A DNA stretch of 64,000 nucleotides from Microlunatus kandeliicorticis. Its GTDB lineage: Bacteria > Actinomycetota > Actinomycetes > Propionibacteriales > Propionibacteriaceae. The notes under the pieces were generated by a model that ran no database searches, was not told the DNA's origin, and saw only the letters and a list, made by a program, of their open reading frames with translations. The position numbers were made by a program, and so were the translations under genes. The stretch lies in assembly GCF_014137855.1 (NCBI RefSeq), contig NZ_JACGWT010000006.1:124001-188000 (forward strand), given 5' to 3'. Within the stretch, counting starts at the first letter, position 1; each line of letters begins with the position of its first letter. This document shows positions 27,648-36,091 of the stretch, in pieces.

Positions 27648-28694
27648 ATGACCGACCGTCTCGACCGCTCCGTGCTGCGCGGGTGGGAGGTGCTGACCCT
27701 CCGCAGCGAGGCGCTGAGCGTCGGCGTCGTGCCGGGGCTCGGCGGCACGCTGGTGGGCCTGACCCGGGCCGGCGACGACACCCCCGTCAGCTACGCGACC
27801 CCGTGGGGGCTGCCGGGGGCGGGCACCGGGCTGCTCGGCGGGTCGGCCGAGGAGCTGCGGGCGGACGCCGACCCCGGCGGCTGGCAGACGCTGTTCCCCA
27901 ACGCCGGTGACAACGCGGTGGTCGACGGCATCGAGTGGGGTGTCGACGGCGAGGCCCGGGTCACCCCGCTCGAGGTCACCGGCACCCGGGCCGAGAACGG
28001 TGCGGGCGAGAACCGCACGAACGAGGACGGCACGGGCGAGGACACGGACCCGGTCTCGGTGACCATGACCGGGCGGCTGCGCCGCTCGCCGTTCCGGCTG
28101 ACCAAGACGATCGCCCTGGCCGGCGACACCGTCACAGTGACCGAGGAGGTCGAGAACCAGGGCCGCCAACGCTCGGACGTGCTCTGGGGCTCACGGATCT
28201 GCCTGGGCGCCCCGCTGGTCGCCGAGGGCACCGAGCTCGACTGCGGCGCCAGCCTGGTCCACCCCGACGCCGCCGAGGTCTACGACGCCGACTACGCCGA
28301 CGTGTTCCCCTGGCCCCGGGTGCTGGGGCGGACGGGGATGGTCAACCTGCGCTATCTGCCCGAGCCCGGACTCGGCGGCGACCGGACCGCCTATCTGACC
28401 GCGTTCTCCGACGGCTGGGCCGAGGTGCGCAACGAGACGCTCCGGCTCGCCGTCCGGGTCGAGTGGGACGCCGAGACCTGGCCGCACCTCTGGTACCGGC
28501 TCGAGGACGGCGCCGAGCGCGGCCACCCGTGGTTCGGGCGCGAGCACTTCCTCACCCTCAGCCCGTGCAGCGGCTGGCCGGCGCGCGGGTTGCACGACGC
28601 CCGCCGGATCTCGGGCAGCAGCCTGGCCCTCGACCCCGGCGAGTCGCTGACCACCACCCACCGGGTCCGGGTACGGACGCTCGACGCACACTGA
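27648..28694 (+). CDS. Aldose 1-epimerase-like protein
   Basis: 348 residues of the galactose-mutarotase-like fold (GalM/YeaD group). Recognisable segments are VVPGLGGTLVGLTR near the N-terminus, GGWQTLFPNAGDN, a central KTIALAGDTVTVTEEVEN strand and WPHLWYRLEDGAERGHPWFGREH near the C-terminus. An acidic insertion (about residues 119-134, rich in Glu, Asn and Gly) is unusual. ATG has a good ribosome site, AGGAGAG. Whether it is a true mutarotase needs assay; galE and a sugar kinase are nearby. Confidence 0.8.
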   Translation: MTDRLDRSVLRGWEVLTLRSEALSVGVVPGLGGTLVGLTRAGDDTPVSYATPWGLPGAGTGLLGGSAEELRADADPGGWQTLFPNAGDNAVVDGIEWGVDGEARVTPLEVTGTRAENGAGENRTNEDGTGEDTDPVSVTMTGRLRRSPFRLTKTIALAGDTVTVTEEVENQGRQRSDVLWGSRICLGAPLVAEGTELDCGASLVHPDAAEVYDADYADVFPWPRVLGRTGMVNLRYLPEPGLGGDRTAYLTAFSDGWAEVRNETLRLAVRVEWDAETWPHLWYRLEDGAERGHPWFGREHFLTLSPCSGWPARGLHDARRISGSSLALDPGESLTTTHRVRVRTLDAH

Positions 28695-28717
28695 GCCGCA
28701 CCGCCCGGCCGGAGGGA

Positions 28718-29110
28718 TCAGCGGCCGAGCGCCAGCCCGGCGGTCAGCCCGAGCAGGGCGAGCAGCCCCGCCCCGACGAGCGTCCCCAGCCCCTGGGTCG
28801 CTGCCGCTCCCCAGCGGCGCTGGCCGAGCAGTCGCACCACCTCCACGCAGGCTGTGCTGAAGGTGGTGTACCCACCGCAGAAGCCAGTACCGGCCACGCT
28901 CTGCAAAGTCGCGGGCGCGCCGGACAGCACCAGTCCGGCGAGCAGCCCGAGCAGCAGCGAGCCGCTCAGGTTGATGATCATGGTCCCGGGCGGGTGCGCG
29001 TCCGGGCGCCGGGACCAGCGGGCGCGGAGCCAGCCGTCGAGCGCGAACCGGGCCACCGCACCGACGCCGCCGGCCAGCGCGACGACCACGATCATCATCG
29101 GCGCGCTCAC
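28718..29110 (-). CDS. crcB: Fluoride ion channel CrcB/Fluc, subunit 2
   Basis: 130 residues with four membrane helices. Fluc motifs are present: GGVGAVARFALDGWLR at the start, NLSGSLLLGLLAG, and GFCGGYTTFSTACVE with the Phe/Thr/Ser pore positions. Exports fluoride. ATG overlaps the stop of the adjacent crcB (4 bp). Actinobacteria often carry two crcB genes whose products form a heterodimer. Confidence 0.93.
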   Translation of the reverse strand: MSAPMMIVVVALAGGVGAVARFALDGWLRARWSRRPDAHPPGTMIINLSGSLLLGLLAGLVLSGAPATLQSVAGTGFCGGYTTFSTACVEVVRLLGQRRWGAAATQGLGTLVGAGLLALLGLTAGLALGR

Positions 29111-29496
29111 CGCGCTCCGCCGCGTCGTCGGGGCAGCCGGCTGCCGATCAGCACGCCGGCCGCGGTCACCAGCAATCCGAGCACCAGACTGAGCGCGGCG
29201 TAACCGATCCCCTGCCAGGGCAGCGATCCGCGCAGGTCGAGGGCGACGTCGAGGGCGAGCGTGCTGTAGGTGGTGAACCCGCCACAGAACCCGGTGCCCA
29301 GCCCGAGCCGGAGCAGCCGTCGACGTCCGACGTCCGGGCCACGGCGGGCCAGCGCCTCGAGCAGCACCCCGAGCACCAGGCAGCCCACCAGGTTGATGAT
29401 CAAGGTCGCACCGGGGCTGCCGAGCCCCGCACGGACGCCGAGCAGGTCGGTCAGCGAGACACGGGCCGCCGTGCCGACGGTCCCGCCGACGAACAC
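29107..29496 (-). CDS. crcB: Fluoride ion channel CrcB/Fluc, subunit 1
   Basis: 129 residues from the GTG at 29496, with FVGGTVGTAARV, NLVGCLVLGVLL and GTGFCGGFTTYSTLALD. The first membrane helix is short from this start: the frame reads ALLALVFVGG just upstream, which looks like family sequence, so a longer protein starting at a CTG or another non-standard codon is possible. Pairs with the following crcB. No fluoride riboswitch was recognised upstream. Confidence 0.88.
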   Translation of the reverse strand: MFVGGTVGTAARVSLTDLLGVRAGLGSPGATLIINLVGCLVLGVLLEALARRGPDVGRRRLLRLGLGTGFCGGFTTYSTLALDVALDLRGSLPWQGIGYAALSLVLGLLVTAAGVLIGSRLPRRRGGAR

Positions 29497-29581
29497 CAGG
29501 GCGAGCAGCGCCGGCCGCCGGTGCGGGGCGGCCGGGCTCGGCGACGAGGCGCCGGGGATCGGGATGGGAGGACCCGGTGAC

Positions 29582-30592
29582 TCAGTCGAGCGCGACCGGC
29601 TGCCCGCTGCGCACCGACGCGTAGCCAGCCTGCACCACCCGCAGGCTGCGCAGCCCCGCCTCGCCGTCGGGCTGCGGCCGACGACCGGTGGACACCGCGT
29701 CGAGGAACTCGTTGATCATCAGCTCGTCGGCGTTGGTGCCGTAGGCCAGCCAGAGCCCGTTGCGCCGGGTCTCGGAGTGCCCGTCGACCCGGCTGGCGAA
29801 GGCGTCCAGGTCGGCGATCCCCCCGCTGGCCACCAGCTGGAGGGTCAGCCCACCCCAGGTCGGGTAGGAGTCGGGCTTGGACCAGCTGCAGTCCACGGTG
29901 GCGATCACATCGTTGGCGTACTCGACCGAGACCATCCCGCCGGTCTCCACCGACACCCGGTCCCCGTGCAGGATCTTGTTGGTGCTGGCGTAGACGCTGC
30001 GGGCCGGGACGCCGTCGAAGAGGCAGTCGATCAGGTCGGCGACGTGGACGGTGTGGTCGGTCAGCGACCCGCCACCGGCCAGCTCCGGGTCGACGAACCA
30101 GGCGCGCGCGTCCATCGGGATCTGACCGTTGTTGGTGCCGGTGATCGCCAGCACCTGGCCGAGAGCGCCGGCGTCGACGGTCTGCTTGAGCTGGACGAAG
30201 TCGGGGCTGAACCGCACCGGGTAGGCGACCATCAGCGAGACCCCGGCCTCGGCGCAGGCCGTGATCATCGCCTCGGCGTCCTCGACGCTGGTGGCGATCG
30301 GCTTCTCGCACAGCACGTGCGCGCCGCCCGCCGCGGCCAGCTCGGTCAGCCGGCGGTGGTCGGAGTTCTCCGAGCAGATCACCACCGCCTCGGCGCCCCA
30401 GTCGAGCGTCGCGGCGTAGTCGGGCAGGTAGGTGACCCCGAGCTGCGCGGCCAGGGCCTCGCCACCCGGCTCGTTCCCGCGGCGTCCGTGGTCGGGGTCG
30501 GTGACCACCAGCTCGACGTCGGCGCGCTGCGACAGCACGTGCCAGTAGGACAGGGCGTGGGTGTGCGCGAACGACCAGAGCGCGATCTTCAT
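29582..30592 (-). CDS. Gfo/Idh/MocA family dehydrogenase (A)
   Basis: 336 residues. N-terminal Rossmann domain begins IALWSFAHTHALSYW, lacking the classical GxGxxG but fitting the His-containing variant seen in several sugar dehydrogenases of this family. VLCEKPIATS carries the conserved Lys of EKP, and GGGSLTDHTVHVADL holds the Asp/His pair. Probably oxidises or isomerises a sugar or inositol derivative. Directly behind its partner: the two genes share one base (TGATG). Confidence 0.87.
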   Translation of the reverse strand: MKIALWSFAHTHALSYWHVLSQRADVELVVTDPDHGRRGNEPGGEALAAQLGVTYLPDYAATLDWGAEAVVICSENSDHRRLTELAAAGGAHVLCEKPIATSVEDAEAMITACAEAGVSLMVAYPVRFSPDFVQLKQTVDAGALGQVLAITGTNNGQIPMDARAWFVDPELAGGGSLTDHTVHVADLIDCLFDGVPARSVYASTNKILHGDRVSVETGGMVSVEYANDVIATVDCSWSKPDSYPTWGGLTLQLVASGGIADLDAFASRVDGHSETRRNGLWLAYGTNADELMINEFLDAVSTGRRPQPDGEAGLRSLRVVQAGYASVRSGQPVALD

Positions 30593-31683
30593 CAGGCGGT
30601 CCTCCCGGCGGTGATGCCCTCCATGACCTCGGCGACCGCGACCGCGCGGCCCTCGGCGATCGATCGGACGCCGGCCTCGGCGACCGCGACCGCGCGCAAG
30701 CCGTCCGCCGCGCTCACCCGGGGCGGTGGGCCCCCCGCGAAGGCGGCCGCGATCTCGCGGATCTCGGTGAGGAACGGGCTCTCCCCCGGCATGGCCGGCA
30801 GCAGCCCGGTCCCCTCGCCGTCCCCGGCGGACGCGTCCGCGGCTCCGGTGTCGACGGTGATCGCGGGGTGCGCGGTCGAGTCGTGCCGCAGCAGGCCGTC
30901 CGGCCCGGCGATCTCGAAGGTGGTCCGGAACACCGTGCCCGGACGGGCCCAGGTGCCGGTGACGTAGCTGACCGTGCCGTCGACGTGGGTGAGCACCAGC
31001 TGGGCGGTGTCGACGCCGGTCTCGCGGCTGCCGGTCCGAGTGGCGCGACCGAAGACGGTGGCCACGTCACCCGCGTTCCAACAGGCGAAGTCGATGTCGT
31101 GGATGATCTGGTCGAGCACGATCCCGCCGGAGATCGCCGGGTCGTGGAACCAGGCCCGGACCGGCCGCGAGCCGGTGCGGCTGAACCGCTGGACGGCGAC
31201 CCGCCCGACCGCCCCGTCGGCCACCGCGGCGTGCATCGTGGCGTAGGCCGGGAAGAACCGCACCACGTGCCCGGGGTACAGCTGGACGCCGGCGCGCTCA
31301 CAGGCGTCCAGCACCGCGGCGGTGTCGGCAGCCGTCCGGCAGATCGGCTTCTCGCACAGCACGTCCAGCCCGGCGGCGGCCGCGGCCTCGACGATCTCCC
31401 GGTGCGCGTCGGTCGAGGTGACCACGTCGACGGCGTCGCGGTCGGCGAACGCCTCCTCCAGGCTGCTGCACGCGGTGCCACCGCCGCAGTCGGCGATCAG
31501 CTGCTCGGTGCCCTCGAGCGAGTAGACGTTCACCTGCGCGCCGAGCGCGAGCCAGGCCGGCAGGTGAGCGCGGGCGATGCCGCCGGCGCCGATCATCGCG
31601 ATCCGCAGCGGCCGGTCGCGGCCGGGCCGTCCCGTACTGTCCTCGGTGCTGTGCTCGGTGCTGTCCTCGGTCTGCGCCGCCAC
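30592..31683 (-). CDS. Gfo/Idh/MocA family dehydrogenase (B)
   Basis: 363 residues. MIGAGGIARAHLPAW is the GxGxxA dinucleotide motif, VLCEKPICRT carries the EKP lysine and GGIVLDQIIHDIDFACW the Asp/His active-site pair. GTG start at 31683 after GAGGGAGAGC. The N-terminus has a repetitive Glu/Asp/Ser/Thr stretch. First gene of the two-dehydrogenase transcript, with a DasR-like operator 45 bp upstream. Substrate unknown, likely a sugar derivative. Confidence 0.88.
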   Translation of the reverse strand: MAAQTEDSTEHSTEDSTGRPGRDRPLRIAMIGAGGIARAHLPAWLALGAQVNVYSLEGTEQLIADCGGGTACSSLEEAFADRDAVDVVTSTDAHREIVEAAAAAGLDVLCEKPICRTAADTAAVLDACERAGVQLYPGHVVRFFPAYATMHAAVADGAVGRVAVQRFSRTGSRPVRAWFHDPAISGGIVLDQIIHDIDFACWNAGDVATVFGRATRTGSRETGVDTAQLVLTHVDGTVSYVTGTWARPGTVFRTTFEIAGPDGLLRHDSTAHPAITVDTGAADASAGDGEGTGLLPAMPGESPFLTEIREIAAAFAGGPPPRVSAADGLRAVAVAEAGVRSIAEGRAVAVAEVMEGITAGRTA

Positions 31684-31727
31684 GCTCTCCCTCGCTTCAC
31701 CCGGAGTCGTCCGGACCCGGTCGGGTC

Positions 31728-31739
31728 TGGACTAGACCA
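31728..31739 (-). promoter_or_regulatory. DasR/GntR-like operator
   Basis: TGGTCTAGTCCA on the minus strand, one mismatch from the DasR consensus palindrome TGGTCTAGACCA. It is flanked by GGTCT/AGACC and lies 45 bp ahead of the Gfo/Idh gene pair. Proposed target of a GntR/HutC-family repressor encoded elsewhere. Confidence 0.55.
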
Positions 31740-31853
31740 TGCGGCTCAGAGGCTAACAGCGCAGCCCCGCGTCGTGTCCGGATCCCACGCCGACGGCGCG
31801 AGCGCCGGCGAACCGGGGCCCGGCGGGCGCGTCCGATCCGCCCGTCCGGCTGG

Positions 31854-31859
31854 AAGAAT
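31854..31859 (+). promoter_or_regulatory. -10 box AAGAAT, leaderless FolP2-like gene
   Basis: AAGAAT, 6 bases, GTG at 31866. Weaker match to TANNNT. Confidence 0.45.
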
Positions 31860-31865
31860 GCCCAC

Positions 31866-32798
31866 GTGGCGGCGCCCGACGTGGATCTCCAGACGTCCCT
31901 CCGACCTTCCGCACCCGAGCTCCCCGACCCGCCGGACCGGCTGCGGCTCGGTCACCGCACCTTCCCACGCACCCAGCCGCTGGTGATGGCGATCGTCAAC
32001 CGCACCCGCGACTCCTTCTACGACGCGGGCGCGACCTTCGACCTCGGCCCGGCGCTGGAGCGGGTCGCCGCGGTGGCCGCCGACGGGGCCGACATCGTCG
32101 ACATCGGCGGGGTCAAGGCCGGGCCGGGCGACGTGGTCGACGAGGCCGAGGAGATCCGCCGGGTGACCGGGATGGTGGCCGCGGTCCGTGCGTCGCACCC
32201 CGAGCTGGTGGTCAGCGTCGACACCTGGCGCTCGTCGGTGGCCCGCGAGGCCTGCCGGGCCGGCGCCGACCTGCTCAACGACGTCTGGGCCGGGCACGAC
32301 CCCGAGCTGGCCGGGGTCGCCGCCGAGTTCGACGTCGCCCTCGTCTGCGCCCACACCGGTGGGCTCGCGCCGCGGACCGGGCCGTTCCGGACCGGCTACG
32401 ACGACCTGCTCGGCGACGTGGTGGGCGGGGTGGTCGGGCTGGCCCGGACCGCGCTGGCCGCCGGTGTCGCCTCCGACTCGATCGTGCTCGACCCGGCGCA
32501 CGACTTCGGCAAGAACACCTGGCAGAGCCTCGAGGTGACCCGGCGGCTCGACGAGCTGACCGGGCTCGGCTGGCCGGTGCTGGTCTCGGTCTCCAACAAG
32601 GACTTCGTCGGCGAGACCCTCGACCTGCCGCTCGACCAACGACGCGAGGGGACGCTCGCCGCGACCGCGGTCTGCGCCTGGCACGGCGCCCAGATCCACC
32701 GGGTGCACGACGTCGCGGGGACCCGCCGGGTGGTCGACTTCGTCGCCGCGGTCCGCGGCGACCAGCCGCCGGCCCGGACCGTGCGGGGGCTGGCGTGA
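31866..32798 (+). CDS. Dihydropteroate synthase-like protein (FolP2 type)
   Basis: 310 residues with a DHPS-like TIM barrel: LVMAIVNRTRDSFYD (strand 1, cf. MGILNVTPDSF), ADIVDIGGVKAGPG, VVSVDTWRSSVAREA and a later NKDFVGETLDLPLDQR loop. The second DHPS of actinobacteria (FolP2 of mycobacteria) carries similar changes and is thought not to make folate; here the strand-1 motif reads VNRTRDSF instead of VNVTPDSF. So the role is unproven. GTG overlaps the next gene by 4 bases. Confidence 0.8.
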   Translation: MAAPDVDLQTSLRPSAPELPDPPDRLRLGHRTFPRTQPLVMAIVNRTRDSFYDAGATFDLGPALERVAAVAADGADIVDIGGVKAGPGDVVDEAEEIRRVTGMVAAVRASHPELVVSVDTWRSSVAREACRAGADLLNDVWAGHDPELAGVAAEFDVALVCAHTGGLAPRTGPFRTGYDDLLGDVVGGVVGLARTALAAGVASDSIVLDPAHDFGKNTWQSLEVTRRLDELTGLGWPVLVSVSNKDFVGETLDLPLDQRREGTLAATAVCAWHGAQIHRVHDVAGTRRVVDFVAAVRGDQPPARTVRGLA

Positions 32799-33454
32799 GC
32801 GCCCGCGGCGCCGTCCTCGTCCCCGGTGCGCCGGTGCTGCTCGAGGGTCTCGGCGGACGGACCGATCCCGGGGCCGCCGTGCGGGCGGTCGCGGTGACGC
32901 GGCTGACCGCCGCCCTGGAGGCGATCCGGCCCGACGTGGTGCTGGTGCTGGCCGCCGACCCGGTCGTGCGCGACTGGACCGGGACGCCGTTCTCGGTCGG
33001 TCGGTTCCTCGGCACCGCGCAGGCCTCGGACCCGCACCTGCCCACGGCGTTGGGCGTCGGTCAGGCTCTGCTGGCCGCGGCCGGCTGGACCGGTGAGGTC
33101 CGCAGTGTCACCACCGACGGCACCGGCCCCGACGACGCCGGGCTCGGCGCCGCCGACCTGGTGGTGGTGGTCGGCGACGGCAGTCCGCTGCGTCGGTCGG
33201 GCGGGCCCGACCGGCCCGACCCGCGGGCCCCCGAGGTCGACGACCGCGTCCGCGCGGCCGTGGCCGCCGGCGACACGGCAGCACTGCGTGACCTCGACCC
33301 CGGGCTGGCCCGGGAGCTGATGATCACGGGCGCGCCGGCCTGGCGCCGGCTCGCCGCGTGGGTCGGGGACGCCGCGGTGCGGGCGGAGCTCGACTACGCC
33401 GACGACCCCTTCGGGGTGTTCATGATCATCGCTGGCTGGCGCTGGACGACCTGA
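32795..33454 (+). CDS. LigB-like (class III extradiol dioxygenase B-like) protein
   Basis: 219 residues resembling the actinobacterial group annotated as class III extradiol dioxygenase subunit B-like. Hydrophobic strands VVLVLAADP and DLVVVVGDGS are followed by RELMITGAPAWRRLAAW and YADDPFGVFMIIAGW. The His cluster of true LigB is not obvious, so dioxygenase activity is doubtful. GTG overlaps the FolP2-like stop. Ends next to, and convergent with, the glycosyltransferase gene with no gap. Confidence 0.68.
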   Translation: MSARGAVLVPGAPVLLEGLGGRTDPGAAVRAVAVTRLTAALEAIRPDVVLVLAADPVVRDWTGTPFSVGRFLGTAQASDPHLPTALGVGQALLAAAGWTGEVRSVTTDGTGPDDAGLGAADLVVVVGDGSPLRRSGGPDRPDPRAPEVDDRVRAAVAAGDTAALRDLDPGLARELMITGAPAWRRLAAWVGDAAVRAELDYADDPFGVFMIIAGWRWTT

Positions 33455-34669
33455 TCAGGCGGCGGTGGTGACCGGCGTCCGAGCCCGGTCGCGCACCCGG
33501 TCGTAAACCGCCTCGAAGGCGTCGAGGGTGTCGGCCAGCGCGTGCGGGGCGACCATCCGCCGGCTCTCCTCCCCCATCCGGGCACGGAGCCCGGCGTCGC
33601 CCAGCAGCGACGCGAGCCGGTCGCGCAGCCCGGCCACGTCCCCGGGCGTGAACAACCAGCCGTTGCGGCCCGGGTGCACCAGGTGCGGCAGGGCCATCGC
33701 GTCGGCGGCGACCACCGGCTTGCCCGCCGACATCGCCTCGAGCGTGACCAGGCTCTGCAGCTCGGCCACCCCCGGCATGCAGAACACGTCGGCCCGGCCG
33801 TAGGCGCGGAGCAGCTGCTCGTCGTCGACGAACCCGAGGAAGCGAACCCGGTCGGGTCCGAGGCCGAGGTGGGCCGCCAGTCGGTGCAGGTCGGCGCGGC
33901 GGTCGCCGTCCCCGATGATCTCGAGCCGCGCCGGCAGCTCGGCCGGGAGCCCGGCGAAGGCGCGGAGCAGCTCGTTGACCCGCTTCTCCTGGTCGAGCCG
34001 ACCGACGAACAGTACGGTGGGCACCGCGCGCTCGGCCGCGGTGCCCGCGGCCCGGGCCGTCAGCGTCGCGTTCCAGTAGAGGTTGACGTCGATGCCGCAG
34101 GAGATCGCCTGGGCGTCGTCGCCGATGTCGGTCGCGGTCCGCAGCAGCTCGACGGCCCGCGGGGTCGGCGCGGTGATCGCCGCCGCGCGGCCGTAGACCC
34201 GGGCGAAGTCGCGCCACGCGAGCCGGCCGACCAGCCGGTCGAGCGCGCGCGGGATGTTGAAGTAGCCGGTCAGGTTCTCCGGCATGAAGTGGTTGGTGGC
34301 CACCAGCGGCAGCCCGAGCTGGTCGGCGGCGTAGGCGATCCCGCGGCCGACGATGAAGTGCGACTGGACGTGGACGAGATCGGGGTCGATGGCCGCGACC
34401 AGTGCCCGGGTCTCGGCCTTGGCCTGCCAGGGCCAGCTGACCCGGAAGGTCTCGTGGATCGGCGTCTTGTGCGAGCGGACGCGGTGCACGGTCAGCGTCC
34501 CGCCGCCCAGGTGCCGGACCGGCTCGGGTCCGGCCGGACCGGTCGGGGACGGGCAGATCACGTGGACCTCGTGCCCGCGCTCGGCCATCCCGTGGGCGAG
34601 GCGTTCGACGAAGCGCGCGGCGCCGTTGATGTCCGGGGCGTAGGTGTCGCCACCGATCAGCAGTCTCAC
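33455..34669 (-). CDS. GT4-family glycosyltransferase
   Basis: 404 residues with GT-B fold. N-terminal domain starts RLLIGGDTYAPDINGAARFVERLA (acceptor side), the second begins PTVLFVGRLDQEKRV and carries the nucleotide-sugar loop GVAELQSLVTLEAMSAGKPVV with the two glutamates spaced like EX7E. Similar to mannosyl- and glucosyl-transferases of actinobacterial phosphatidylinositol mannoside or glycolipid synthesis, but substrate is not determined. GTG start overlaps the upstream DMT gene's stop; AAGGA precedes it. Confidence 0.88.
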   Translation of the reverse strand: MRLLIGGDTYAPDINGAARFVERLAHGMAERGHEVHVICPSPTGPAGPEPVRHLGGGTLTVHRVRSHKTPIHETFRVSWPWQAKAETRALVAAIDPDLVHVQSHFIVGRGIAYAADQLGLPLVATNHFMPENLTGYFNIPRALDRLVGRLAWRDFARVYGRAAAITAPTPRAVELLRTATDIGDDAQAISCGIDVNLYWNATLTARAAGTAAERAVPTVLFVGRLDQEKRVNELLRAFAGLPAELPARLEIIGDGDRRADLHRLAAHLGLGPDRVRFLGFVDDEQLLRAYGRADVFCMPGVAELQSLVTLEAMSAGKPVVAADAMALPHLVHPGRNGWLFTPGDVAGLRDRLASLLGDAGLRARMGEESRRMVAPHALADTLDAFEAVYDRVRDRARTPVTTAA

Positions 34670-35766
34670 TGCGGTTCCTTTCCGGTTCCCGAGGGGATCG
34701 GGGTCGCGTGGGGCTGGGCCGCGCCGACGGCGACGGGTTCGCCGTCGGCGTGCTGAGGGAGGTCTGAACCGGTCGGTACGGCGACACCGTAGCCAGCCGG
34801 GACGGCCGCGACCGGGCTCGGCACGCCACCGTCACCGAGGTGTCGCTTGCGGGCCTCCGGGTGGTCACGGGCCAGCACCACGACCGACACCGCGGCCAGC
34901 AGCCCGCAGACGGCCATCGCGGTCCGCACCCCGGTACCGAGCGCGGCGCCCTCGCCGAGCACGGTGAAGCCGATCAGCACAGCGACCATCGGGTCGACCA
35001 CGGTCAGGCAGGCGATCACCACCTCGGGCGGGCCGGAGGCGTAGGCCCGCTGGACCAGCCAGCCACCGATCGGCGCGGACAGCGCGAGCCCGGCGATCGT
35101 CGCGATGCCGACCGGGGTGAGCAGGGTGGCGGGCCCGTGGGAGAGCTGGTCGGTGATCGCCTTGATCAGCGCCGAGGTGAGCCCGAGCCCGACCGCCCCG
35201 GCCAGCGCGCTGCTGAGGCACCGCGCCCAGCCGTGCAGCCGGCGCGAGACCAGCACGAAGACGATCATCAGCGCGGTGATCACCGCCTCCACCACCAGCA
35301 GGCCGCCGAGGGTGCTGGGGACGCCGCCGTCCTGCCCGGAGGCCAGCCAGACGAAGCCGGCGATGCTGGCGACGCAGCCGGCGATCGGGACCGCGATCAT
35401 CGCCGACGGGCGGTGCCGGGCCAGCACGGCGGCGGCCAGTACGGCGATCGGAACGCCGAGCACCCCGACCGGTTGGATCAGCGAGACCGGGGCCAGCGCG
35501 AGAGCGACGATGTGGAGCGCACCGCCGAGCAGCACGAGCCCGCTGCCGGCCAGCCAGGAGCGGCGGCGGAACAGCCCGAGGCTGCGCCGCAGCCCGAGAC
35601 CGTGGTGGTGCCGCCGTTGCACCGCGGTGGGCCGCAGGTCGAGCGCGGGACGGCCGACGGCACGCCGGACCGCGCGGTGCTGGAACACCGCGGCCAGTCC
35701 GAAGCAGGCCGCATCGAGCACCGCCAGACCGAGCGCCACCGCGGTGGCCGCGTCCGGCGGGATCAT
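34666..35766 (-). CDS. DMT-superfamily membrane transporter
   Basis: 366 residues with about nine or ten hydrophobic helices, arranged as two EamA/NIPA-type halves (LAVLDAACFGLAAVFQHRAV... and ...PPEVVIACLTVVDPMVAVLIGFTVLGEG). A hydrophilic C-terminal tail of about 50 residues follows. FQHRAV and VVDPMVAVLIG recall the NIPA/Mg-transport-like branch. ATG has a good AAGGAG ribosome site. Co-transcribed with the glycosyltransferase, so it may flip or export a lipid or sugar. Confidence 0.75.
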   Translation of the reverse strand: MIPPDAATAVALGLAVLDAACFGLAAVFQHRAVRRAVGRPALDLRPTAVQRRHHHGLGLRRSLGLFRRRSWLAGSGLVLLGGALHIVALALAPVSLIQPVGVLGVPIAVLAAAVLARHRPSAMIAVPIAGCVASIAGFVWLASGQDGGVPSTLGGLLVVEAVITALMIVFVLVSRRLHGWARCLSSALAGAVGLGLTSALIKAITDQLSHGPATLLTPVGIATIAGLALSAPIGGWLVQRAYASGPPEVVIACLTVVDPMVAVLIGFTVLGEGAALGTGVRTAMAVCGLLAAVSVVVLARDHPEARKRHLGDGGVPSPVAAVPAGYGVAVPTGSDLPQHADGEPVAVGAAQPHATPIPSGTGKEPQ

Positions 35767-36091
35767 CGTGGCTCCTTCCTGGGCCGTCCGACCCGGCCAC
35801 GGTAAGTCGCACGGGACGGACCGCGCCGGAGCCGGGCCGCCGGGCTCAGGGAGCCCTCAGCGGTCGCGTCCGCAGCGGGACGCGTCCGCTCGGGACCGGG
35901 CCGGATCGCCATGGCAGAACCCTCGCACCGGCGGCGCGTCCGCGTCAGTCCGTCAGGTCCCTGATTCGCGGGCTGCGGCTACGACCACGGGACTACTGGG
36001 ACGGCCCCGACGCCACCCCGGTCGGGCTCGACCGGGTGAGGCGGGAGCGCGAAGCTGTGGACGGACGTGGGCGCTCCCTACCCTGGACAGG
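35767..36091. other. 325-bp divergent intergenic region
   Basis: Contains the ribosome site of the DMT gene (minus) and the rhomboid -10 box (plus). A 17-codon ATG frame at 35911 has no clear ribosome site. I see no convincing gene, RNA or operator in the rest. Confidence 0.5.
36079..36084 (+). promoter_or_regulatory. -10 box TACCCT, leaderless rhomboid gene
   Basis: TACCCT, 7 bases, GTG at 36092. Confidence 0.55.

Noticed and set aside
29107-29600. Fluoride riboswitch ahead of the crcB pair
   Set aside because: The 85-bp gap to the upstream gene has no recognisable fluoride-aptamer core sequence.
35911-35964. Seventeen-codon frame MAEPSHRRRVRVSPSGP
   Set aside because: No ribosome site, no promoter box at a suitable distance and no coding features.
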